Shown one piece after another: positions 45,832-52,592 of a DNA stretch of 64,000 nucleotides. Source of the stretch: Coriobacteriaceae bacterium (GTDB lineage Bacteria > Actinomycetota > Coriobacteriia > Coriobacteriales > Coriobacteriaceae); contig DAJPFV010000001.1 in NCBI GenBank assembly GCA_025993015.1, positions 1,116,001 to 1,180,000 of the forward strand, written 5' to 3'. The stretch's first letter is position 1, and each line of letters begins with the position of its first letter. The notes beneath the pieces are model-generated. The model was not told the origin of the DNA. It made no database searches and saw only the letters and a program-made list of their open reading frames with translations. Made by a program: the position numbers and the translations under genes.

Positions 45832-47016
45832 ATGATCAACGAAACTATGTATGCTCGCGGTGCGGAAAGCTCCATCATCCGCGAGATTTTTAGCTATGGC
45901 CTTGAGCGCAAGGCGCAAATCGGCGCGGAAAACGTATTCGATTTTTCGCTGGGTAATCCGAGTGTTCCGGCGCCCGCTGCCGTGGCGGAGTCCATAAAGA
46001 AGGCCCTGGAGCTGCCAAGCGACCAGTTGCACGGCTACACCCCCGCACCGGGCTTGCCGCAATGTCGAGCAGCCGTCGCCGAATCGCTCAACCGCCGCTT
46101 TGGCACGAGCTATGAGGGCAAGGACGTCTTTATGACGGTGGGCGCCGCGGCTTCGCTCACCTGCACGCTCAATGCCGTTACGAACCCGGGCGACGAGGTT
46201 ATTGTTATCGCCCCGTACTTTCCGGAGTATCGCGTGTGGATTGAGAAGGCAGGCTGCACGTGTGTCGAGGCGCCTGCCGATGAAGACACGTTCCAGCTGA
46301 GCGTGGACAACGTGCTCAAGGCGATTAGCGATAAGACAGCGGCCGTCATTATCGATTCGCCCAACAACCCGACCGGTGCCGTGTATACGCGCGACACGCT
46401 GACGCGACTGGCCGATGTTTTGCGCGAGGTTAACGCCAAGCGCGATCCCGAGAATCCGATTATGCTCATCTCGGATGAGCCGTACCGCGAGATCGTGTAC
46501 GGTGCCGAGGTGCCCTGGGTGCCCTCGATCTACGAGAACACCGTGGTGTGCTACTCGTATTCTAAGTCGCTATCGCTGCCTGGTGAGCGCGTGGGTTGGA
46601 TCTTGGTTCCCAACACTAATCCGCAGGCTGCGCGTCTGATGCCGGCTGTTGCAGGTGCTGCCCGTACGCTGGGTTTTGTATGCGCACCGGCGCTCTTCCA
46701 GCGCGTGATTATCGATTGTATCGATGAGCCGAGCGATATCGATGCCTATGCCCGCAACCGCACGGCGCTCACCGACGCATTGGCGGAGTACGGCTACACC
46801 TACGTTGAGCCGGACGGTGCTTTCTACCTGTGGGTGAAAGCGCTCGAGCCCGATGCGAATGCGTTTTGCGAGCGCGCAAAGAAGTATGAGTTGCTTGCGG
46901 TTCCCTCGGACAGCTTTGGTATGCCGGGTTGGTTCCGCCTGGGCTATTGCGTGAGTTACGAAACGATTGCCAATTCGCTACCTGCTTGGAAGCAGTTGGC
47001 GGACGAGTATCGTTAA
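45832..47016 (+). CDS. PLP-dependent aminotransferase, class I/II
   Basis: A 394-residue fold-type I aminotransferase, probably acting on aspartate or another amino acid in the cytoplasm. The signature stretches are DFSLGNPSVPAP, IDSPNNPTGAVY, ISDEPYREIVYG and the PLP lysine in YSYSKSLSLPGERVGW (Lys near 245). I chose ATG 45832 (AAGGGG upstream); the frame continues upstream into the palindromic element, which is not plausible protein. TACAAT at 45802 may be its -10 box. The substrate cannot be told from the sequence. Confidence 0.9.
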   Translation: MINETMYARGAESSIIREIFSYGLERKAQIGAENVFDFSLGNPSVPAPAAVAESIKKALELPSDQLHGYTPAPGLPQCRAAVAESLNRRFGTSYEGKDVFMTVGAAASLTCTLNAVTNPGDEVIVIAPYFPEYRVWIEKAGCTCVEAPADEDTFQLSVDNVLKAISDKTAAVIIDSPNNPTGAVYTRDTLTRLADVLREVNAKRDPENPIMLISDEPYREIVYGAEVPWVPSIYENTVVCYSYSKSLSLPGERVGWILVPNTNPQAARLMPAVAGAARTLGFVCAPALFQRVIIDCIDEPSDIDAYARNRTALTDALAEYGYTYVEPDGAFYLWVKALEPDANAFCERAKKYELLAVPSDSFGMPGWFRLGYCVSYETIANSLPAWKQLADEYR

Positions 47017-47050
47017 AAGTAAAGCGCTCTGCCTACAATGTTTTACGTGA

Positions 47051-47081
47051 AACGGGGTTTGGTGCTAAGCCGAACCCCGTT
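47051..47081 (+). terminator. Hairpin after the aminotransferase gene
   Basis: AACGGGGTT pairs with AACCCCGTT around 13 bases. No T run follows, so its role as a terminator is uncertain. Confidence 0.45.
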
Positions 47082-47114
47082 GTCATGGACGTTGTGTCTT
47101 TGGGATGGAGTGGT

Positions 47115-47144
47115 TTTACGACTATCGAAGGCTATGCGTACAAT
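47115..47144 (+). promoter_or_regulatory. Candidate promoter of the PHP phosphoesterase gene
   Basis: TTTACG (47115-47120), 18 bases, TACAAT (47139-47144), 37 bases before the start codon. Confidence 0.45.
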
Positions 47145-47181
47145 GAATATAAGCGACGGCCGTGCCAGATAAGGAGACCCG

Positions 47182-48003
47182 ATGCCCTACCTGCTTTCTT
47201 GTGATATTCATACTCATACGATGTTCTCTGCGCATGCGTATTCAACTATCGAAGAGAACATATATTGGGCGGCAGAGCGCGGCCTTCAGGTGCTCGGTTC
47301 CGCCGACCATTTAAGCTCGATGGTTACGCCTTGCCCCAATGACCTGCGCAGTTTCCAGTTCTTTATTAACCAGGATATCTGGCCGCGCATTTGGAGCGGC
47401 GTGCTGGTGCTTCGCGGCGCCGAGGTCGATATCGTTTCGCTGGACGGAAGCTTGTTTGGCGAGGATATTCCCGTCGACTTCGATATCGCCGGCGATTCGT
47501 ACAGTCGTCAGCATTCGCTGTTCGATTTGGTGACGCGCAATTTGGATTATTTGGTGGCAAGCGTGCATAACCCGCAGTTTGCCGAAGGCGCGACGCTCGC
47601 CCAAACGACCCAGATGTACATCAATGCCCTGGAGCACCCCAAGGTGTTCATGCTTGGGCATACGGGTCGTTCGGGCGTGCCGTTCGATATCGATGAGGTG
47701 CTGCTGGCGGCCAAGGCCAAGCACAAGATTATCGAGATCAACAACCATAGTCTTGAGCATGGCGCGGATGCCGAGCATTGGAACGCGTGTCGCAAGATTG
47801 CCGAGCGCTGCGCCGAGCTGGGCGTGGGTATTGGTGTGTCGACCGATGCCCACATTGGTATGGCCATTGGCAAGCTCGAGCACGCCCGCAAGTTGCTCGA
47901 CGAGATTCACTTCCCGCTGGACCTGATCGTGACGCGCGATCGCGAGACGCTGCTGCGCGAGATGGCGGCAGCCGGCGTGTGCGACCTGCGCAAGGGGATG
48001 TAA
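47182..48003 (+). CDS. PHP-domain phosphoesterase (YcdX-like)
   Basis: A 273-residue metal-dependent hydrolase of the polymerase-and-histidinol-phosphatase (PHP) superfamily. The opening CDIHTHTMFSAHAYST carries the first metal-binding pair (His10, His12), and GSADHLSSM, ASVHNPQF, GHTGRSG and VSTDAHIG supply further His and Asp positions. AAGGAG lies before ATG 47182. The stand-alone, single-domain form resembles the YcdX phosphatases more than histidinol phosphatase, and no histidine genes are near. The substrate is unknown. Confidence 0.87.
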   Translation: MPYLLSCDIHTHTMFSAHAYSTIEENIYWAAERGLQVLGSADHLSSMVTPCPNDLRSFQFFINQDIWPRIWSGVLVLRGAEVDIVSLDGSLFGEDIPVDFDIAGDSYSRQHSLFDLVTRNLDYLVASVHNPQFAEGATLAQTTQMYINALEHPKVFMLGHTGRSGVPFDIDEVLLAAKAKHKIIEINNHSLEHGADAEHWNACRKIAERCAELGVGIGVSTDAHIGMAIGKLEHARKLLDEIHFPLDLIVTRDRETLLREMAAAGVCDLRKGM

Positions 48004-48022
48004 CGAGACTCATATGTCCAAC

Positions 48023-48058
48023 GAAAGGGGGCGGTTCAGACGGGCCGCCCCCTTTCTA
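48023..48058. terminator. Bidirectional terminator
   Basis: AAAGGGGGCGG pairs with CCGCCCCCTTT, between convergent genes. Confidence 0.88.
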
Positions 48059-48082
48059 GTCCCAAAAATCTGCCGGGGCTGG

Positions 48083-49531
48083 TTAGCGGCGCTCGAGGAC
48101 CGCGACGGTCTCGGTGTGGTCGGTGTGGGGGAACATGTCGACCGGCGTGATCTTGAGCAGTCGGTAGCCACCGTCGAGGAGCTGGTGTAGGTCGCGCTCT
48201 TGGGTGGCGGGATTACAACTGATATAGGTGATACGGCGCGGCTTAAGTGCGCAGGCGGCCTCAAGAAACTCGGGCGTGGAGCCGGCGCGCGGCGGGTCGA
48301 TGGAGAGAACGTCAACACGCTCGTTGTTATCGGCGGCATCGAGGATATAGTCAGTGGCATCGTCAGCCATAAACCACGCGTTACGGGTAAGGCCGTTGAG
48401 CTCGGCGTTGCGACGTGCGTCGGCAATGCCGGCGGGGTTGCGCTCAACACCGAGCAACATAATGCCGGCGCCTTTGTCCTGGGCGTCTTTTGCGGCGCAC
48501 AGACCGATGGTTCCGCTGCCGCAGTAGGCATCCATGAGTACGTCGCCCTGCTGCAAATCCATGCCGTCAATGGCGAGTCGATAGAGCAGTTCGGTTTGCT
48601 GCGGATTAGTCTGATAGAACGCGGTGGGGGAGATGTCGAATTCGCAGCCGAGCAGCTGATCGCGCATGCATTCGGCGCCATAGACGATGCGGGTCTCCTC
48701 GCCCAGGATGGCATTGCCGGGGCGGCCGTTGATATTCTGCGCAACGGTGACGATATGTGGATCGAGCGAGGCGACGGCCTCAAAGAATTCCTGTGCATGC
48801 GGCAAGTCGCGCTGGGCGGTCACGAGCGTGACCATGATCTGGTCGGTGCGCCAGCCGCAGCGCACGACGGCATAGCGAAGCAAACCAAGATGCTTGTCCT
48901 CATTAAAAGCGGGAATATGCAACCGCTCAGCTTCGCGTGCGATGCCGTTGAGAATCTGGCGCGCACCCGGGGCCTCGACAGGGCATTCGGGAACGGCGAC
49001 GATCTTGTGCGTGCCGCGCTCAAAAAAGCCGCAGCGGACAGCGCCCTCCTTGCCGGGAGCAAAGGGGGTGGCAGCCTTATGACGAAAACCACGCGGCGCA
49101 GGATACTTGCCCGGGTCGCCCAAAGTGACACCCATACCACGAATGGGATCGACAGCAATGCCCTCACGCTCGCAAAGCGAAGCAAAAAGCTCCTCCATAG
49201 CAGCTTGCTTAGCTGCCAGCTGCTTTTTATAAGGACGATTGATCGCCGTGCACCCACCGCAAGATTTCATGATTGAACAGGGAGACTTGGGATCCACAAC
49301 CTTACGTGTAGACGAAATCGGATCTTTATGCGGGCGCTTGGTGCGAGTCTGAGATGCCTTATCCCCGCTCCGACGAGAGCTGGGACGCTTGGCCTTAGCC
49401 TTGCTCTTGGCCGACTTACCCTTCGCGTCCTGAGACGACTTGGATTTCTTAGAAGATTTTTTCTCCTCTGACCCCTCAGCTGCCTCGATCAAAGCACGAC
49501 GAGCCTTACGCTCCGCACGAGATTCTGCCAT
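48083..49531 (-). CDS. 23S rRNA (uracil-5-)-methyltransferase RlmD/TrmA family
   Basis: A 482-residue SAM-dependent RNA methyltransferase that makes 5-methyluridine in rRNA or tRNA. The first 80 residues are Lys/Ser-rich (RAERKARRALIEAAEG, then KKSSKKSKSSQDAKG) and probably bind RNA. An iron-sulfur-type Cys set follows (SPCSIMKSCGGCTA and PECPVE). The catalytic domain has FYQTNPQQTELLY, DAYCGSGTIGL, IDPPRAGS, the nucleophile in SCNPATQERDL (Cys439) and HTDHTETVAVLERR at the end. ATG 49531 is the only start before the basic tail. Site specificity cannot be told. Confidence 0.88.
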   Translation of the reverse strand: MAESRAERKARRALIEAAEGSEEKKSSKKSKSSQDAKGKSAKSKAKAKRPSSRRSGDKASQTRTKRPHKDPISSTRKVVDPKSPCSIMKSCGGCTAINRPYKKQLAAKQAAMEELFASLCEREGIAVDPIRGMGVTLGDPGKYPAPRGFRHKAATPFAPGKEGAVRCGFFERGTHKIVAVPECPVEAPGARQILNGIAREAERLHIPAFNEDKHLGLLRYAVVRCGWRTDQIMVTLVTAQRDLPHAQEFFEAVASLDPHIVTVAQNINGRPGNAILGEETRIVYGAECMRDQLLGCEFDISPTAFYQTNPQQTELLYRLAIDGMDLQQGDVLMDAYCGSGTIGLCAAKDAQDKGAGIMLLGVERNPAGIADARRNAELNGLTRNAWFMADDATDYILDAADNNERVDVLSIDPPRAGSTPEFLEAACALKPRRITYISCNPATQERDLHQLLDGGYRLLKITPVDMFPHTDHTETVAVLERR

Positions 49532-49641
49532 GAATTAACCCCACTAATTATACAAATTGAAATCTGAAAGCATTGTACCGTGCTGAGCTAACGGACGATA
49601 TACAAGCGCCCATTTCATATCAGTGATAAGCCCAACGACGG
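49532..49641. other. Upstream region of the methyltransferase gene
   Basis: Short intergenic stretch that should contain the reverse-strand promoter. No clear boxes were identified. Confidence 0.35.
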
Positions 49642-49780
49642 TTGCCCGCCGCGTGAGGGGTGTGGGGGTTAAGTTTATCGCGAGTTCCGCACGAACAGGA
49701 GGCCACTTAATGTGGCCTCCGTCGTGAGCAGGACTGTAGAGCAGGAAACTTAACCCCCACACCCCTCACGCGGCGGGCAA
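49642..49780. repeat. 139-bp nested inverted repeat
   Basis: A perfect 35-base arm (49642-49676) starting TTGCCCGCCGCGTGAGGG is repeated in reverse at 49746-49780. The 69-base loop holds an inner palindrome GGAGGCCAC/GTGGCCTCC (49698-49720) whose stem extends through CACGA and TCGTG. The whole unit can fold into one long hairpin. No coding capacity and no T run. Confidence 0.88.
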
Positions 49781-49787
49781 ACTCGCC

Positions 49788-49816
49788 TTGTGCTCTATCA
49801 CGCTAAAGTGTATGAT
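49788..49816 (+). promoter_or_regulatory. Promoter of the ABC transporter binding-protein gene
   Basis: TTGTGC (49788-49793), 17 bases, TATGAT (49811-49816), well placed about 57 bases before ATG 49873. Confidence 0.6.
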
Positions 49817-49854
49817 TCTGAACGTTACATGATTCACTTTACTTAACTAAAGTG
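49803..49854 (+). promoter_or_regulatory. Candidate operator with three TAAAGTG-type motifs
   Basis: CTAAAGTG at 49803-49810 touches the -10 box. CACTTTA (49835-49841) and TAAAGTG (49848-49854) form an inverted repeat six bases apart in the leader. This looks like a repressor or activator site for the transporter; the protein that binds is unknown. Confidence 0.45.
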
Positions 49855-49872
49855 CCATCAAGGGGGAATACC

Positions 49873-50733
49873 ATGAATACCGATATATCTCGTCGTCAGT
49901 TTGTTGGTCTAGCTGGTTCGCTTGCCACGGTGCTTGGCCTTGGTCTTGTCGGCTGCGGCGGTGGTGCCGGCAAGGGCTCCGCTGCCGGTTCTGCCGCAGC
50001 CAAGGACGTGAAGGGCGCGGCGGAGTCCAAGAAGCTCGTCGTGGGCTTTGACAAGTCCTATCCTCCGTATGGCTTTGTAGGCGACGATGGCGAGTACACC
50101 GGTTTTGACCTCGACCTTGCCAAGGCCGTTGCCGACAAGCAGGGCTGGGACGTTGAGTATGAGGCTATCGACTGGGATGCCAAGGACACGCTGCTCAACT
50201 CGGGTGCCATCAACTGCATCTGGAACGGCTTTACCATGGAGGGCCGCGAGGACGACTACACGTTCTCCGAGCCTTACATGCTTAACGAGCAGGTGCTCGT
50301 GGTCAAGAAGGACGCGGGTATCAAGAGCTGGGACGATCTTGCCGGCAAGACCGTGATTACCCAGACTGATTCCGCCGCACAGGATGTGCTCGAGGGCGAC
50401 CAGAAGGATCTGGCCGCGACGTTTGCCACGCTCGATACCATCGGTGAGTACAACACGGCGTTTATGCAGCTCGAGAGTGGTGCAGTCGATGCCGTTGCCT
50501 GTGACCTCTCGATCGCCCAGTATCAGCTTGCCGCTAAGCCCGATGCCTATACGCAGCTCGACAAGCCGCTGTCCAGCGAGCACTACGCCGTCGGCTTTAA
50601 GAAGGGCGACACCAAGTCGGCCGACGCCGTGACCGAGTCGCTCAAGGCACTCTATGAGGACGGCACGGTCAAGGACCTGTGCGATAAGTATTCAAGCTAT
50701 GGTCTATCTTTCGATAATTGGGTTTTGAAATAG
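49873..50733 (+). CDS. Amino-acid ABC transporter substrate-binding lipoprotein
   Basis: A 286-residue family 3 binding protein. The N-terminus carries a twin-arginine-like SRRQFVGLAG and a lipobox (LVGC, Cys near 28), so it is anchored outside the membrane. The binding domain opens LVVGFDKSYPPYGFVGDDG and continues GFDLDLAKAVA and YTFSEPYMLNEQVLVVK, typical of polar amino-acid binders. GGGGGA precedes ATG 49873. A hairpin separates it from the permease and ATPase genes. The amino acid is not clear. Confidence 0.93.
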   Translation: MNTDISRRQFVGLAGSLATVLGLGLVGCGGGAGKGSAAGSAAAKDVKGAAESKKLVVGFDKSYPPYGFVGDDGEYTGFDLDLAKAVADKQGWDVEYEAIDWDAKDTLLNSGAINCIWNGFTMEGREDDYTFSEPYMLNEQVLVVKKDAGIKSWDDLAGKTVITQTDSAAQDVLEGDQKDLAATFATLDTIGEYNTAFMQLESGAVDAVACDLSIAQYQLAAKPDAYTQLDKPLSSEHYAVGFKKGDTKSADAVTESLKALYEDGTVKDLCDKYSSYGLSFDNWVLK

Positions 50734-50734
50734 C

Positions 50735-50824
50735 CACAGCACCCAACCTTGCGGCTCCAACCCTCCTCGCGTACCAAAGTACGCTTCGTCGGGCTTGTCG
50801 CTCGCAATCTTGGGCACTGTGCCT
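50735..50824 (+). promoter_or_regulatory. Long imperfect hairpin between binding-protein and permease genes
   Basis: CCACAGCACCCAA and TTGGGCACTGTG pair imperfectly, with further pairing of GCGTAC and GTACGC near the centre. It lacks a T run, so it probably stabilises or attenuates the transcript, giving more binding protein than permease. Confidence 0.5.
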
Positions 50825-50871
50825 ATTTCAATTAACGCCCGCTGTTCTGTTGCTGTGAAAGAGAGGGTAGG

Positions 50872-51525
50872 TTGTCTATCCAAGTCATGATGCAGATGCT
50901 TGGCCAGGGATTCTTGGTCAGTTTGCAGTTGTTTGTGCTGACACTGCTGGGGTCGATTCCGCTGGGAATCCCCGTGGCGTTTATGCGCATGAGCAAAATC
51001 GCGCCGCTGCGTTGGATTGCGCGCATCTACATTTCGGTCATGCGCGGCACGCCGCTCATGCTGCAGATGTTCGCCATCTACTTTGCCCCGTACTACGTGT
51101 TCGGCATTTCACTCACGCCCGATTCCAAATGGACGGCGTGCGTCGTGGCGTTCATCATCAACTATGCCGGTTATTTTGCCGAGATCTATCGCTCGGGCCT
51201 GCAGTCCATTCCGCGCGGTCAATACGAAGCCGCCGAGGTGTTGGGCTATTCGCGCATGCAGACGTTTTTGTATATCGTGATGCCGCAGGTCGCCAAGCGC
51301 ATCTTGCCGGCGATGGGCAACGAGATCATCACGCTGGTCAAGGACACGTCGCTGGCGTTCGCCATCGGCGTGGGCGAGATGTTCTCGACGGCCAAGGCGC
51401 TGGTCGCCTCGCAGGTGAGCATGGTACCGTTTGCGATTGCGGCGCTGATCTACTGGGTCTTTAACTTTGTGGTCGAGATGCTGCTGGGTGCCGCCGAGAA
51501 AAAATTGGATTACTACCATGACTAG
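50872..51525 (+). CDS. Amino-acid ABC transporter permease
   Basis: A 217-residue inner-membrane permease of the His/Glu/Gln type with about five hydrophobic segments. The cytoplasmic EAA loop is seen as SIPRGQYEAAEVLGYSRMQTF, preceded by FIINYAGYFAEIYRSGL. The start is probably TTG 50872 behind GAGAGGG; an ATG five codons later lacks a ribosome site. It overlaps the ATPase gene by eight bases. It works with the upstream binding protein. Confidence 0.92.
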   Translation: MSIQVMMQMLGQGFLVSLQLFVLTLLGSIPLGIPVAFMRMSKIAPLRWIARIYISVMRGTPLMLQMFAIYFAPYYVFGISLTPDSKWTACVVAFIINYAGYFAEIYRSGLQSIPRGQYEAAEVLGYSRMQTFLYIVMPQVAKRILPAMGNEIITLVKDTSLAFAIGVGEMFSTAKALVASQVSMVPFAIAALIYWVFNFVVEMLLGAAEKKLDYYHD

Positions 51526-52282
51526 TTCGGTAATGAATATAGCGAACGCACGCAAGGCGTTTGGTGGCAATGAGGTGCTCAAGGATATCTCGCTCGAGGT
51601 CAAGCGTGGCGAGGTCGTGGCGATTATCGGGCCTTCGGGCGGCGGTAAGTCCACGCTGCTGCGCTGCGCCACGCTGCTCGAGACGCTCGACGGTGGATCG
51701 CTCTCGTTTGGCGACCTTGCCGTCGCGACGGATGCGGGTTCGGGCGCGGTGTACGCAAAGGGTGATGTACCTAAGCAGGCGCGCTCGCGGTTTGGTCTGG
51801 TGTTCCAGAACTACAATCTGTTCCCGCACTATACCGTGATGAAAAACATCACCGATGCACCGATCCGCGTGCTTAAGCGCCCGCGCGAGCAGGCGGAGGC
51901 CCGCGCTCACGAGCTGATTGCGCAAATGGGACTGACGGGCAACGAGAACAAGGTGCCCTGCGAGCTTTCGGGCGGTCAGCAGCAGCGCGTGAGTATTGCC
52001 CGCGCCCTGGCGCTCGACCCGGAAATCTTATTCTTTGACGAGCCGACCTCGGCGCTCGATCCCGAGCTGACGGCCGAGGTTCTGCGCGTCATCAAGGACC
52101 TGGCGGCGCAGAATATGACGATGGTGATCGTGACCCATGCGATGCGGTTTGCGCGCGATGTTGCCGATCGCGTGGTCTTTATGGACGGCGGTCGCATTGT
52201 CGAGGAGGGTCCGGCCGAGCAGGTTATCGATCATCCGCGCGAGCAGCGTACCCGTGAGTTCTTGAGCCGTATCGAGGGGTAG
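51518..52282 (+). CDS. Amino-acid ABC transporter ATP-binding protein
   Basis: A 254-residue ATPase that powers the neighbouring permease. Walker A is GPSGGGKST, the Q loop is GLVFQNYNLFPHYTV, the signature is ELSGGQQQRVSIARAL, Walker B is EILFFDEPTSALD and the switch His is in IVTHAM. ATG 51518 overlaps the permease stop; an alternative ATG lies at 51533. A terminator follows. Confidence 0.93.
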   Translation: MTSSVMNIANARKAFGGNEVLKDISLEVKRGEVVAIIGPSGGGKSTLLRCATLLETLDGGSLSFGDLAVATDAGSGAVYAKGDVPKQARSRFGLVFQNYNLFPHYTVMKNITDAPIRVLKRPREQAEARAHELIAQMGLTGNENKVPCELSGGQQQRVSIARALALDPEILFFDEPTSALDPELTAEVLRVIKDLAAQNMTMVIVTHAMRFARDVADRVVFMDGGRIVEEGPAEQVIDHPREQRTREFLSRIEG

Positions 52283-52316
52283 GTTCAACTATTTGCTCAA
52301 CTATTAATTGAGGCGA

Positions 52317-52353
52317 AGCCGCCGCAGGTCTTACAGCCTGGGGCGGCATTTTA
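52317..52353 (+). terminator. Terminator of the ABC transporter operon
   Basis: GCCGCCGCAGG pairs with CCTGGGGCGGC (bulged) across TCTTACA, followed by ATTTTAT. Confidence 0.75.
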
Positions 52354-52592
52354 TTTGAATCGGCGGGGTTCAATAATCGCCTCGCCAGCTCGCCTCCTCC
52401 TCTCGCCGCCCGTATTCATACGCGTGCCGAAAGGTCTGCATGGACAGGCGACTGCAAGGGTAGGGTGGTGGCATAGGACATTTGGAGGGTGAGTCGGCTC
52501 GGCTGCCGACCGTGCTGCTCCCGGGACGGCATCGACCGCGAACTCTCCCCGTTGGCGTCGCGCATCGCGCGCGACCCTGCAAGGAGGTCATC
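52354..52592 (+). promoter_or_regulatory. GC-rich structured leader of the EF-G-like gene
   Basis: No gene seen. The last part can fold into hairpins, including GTCGCGC/GCGCGCGAC (52557-52575) a few bases before the AAGGAGG ribosome site. It may influence translation. No promoter boxes identified. Confidence 0.4.
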
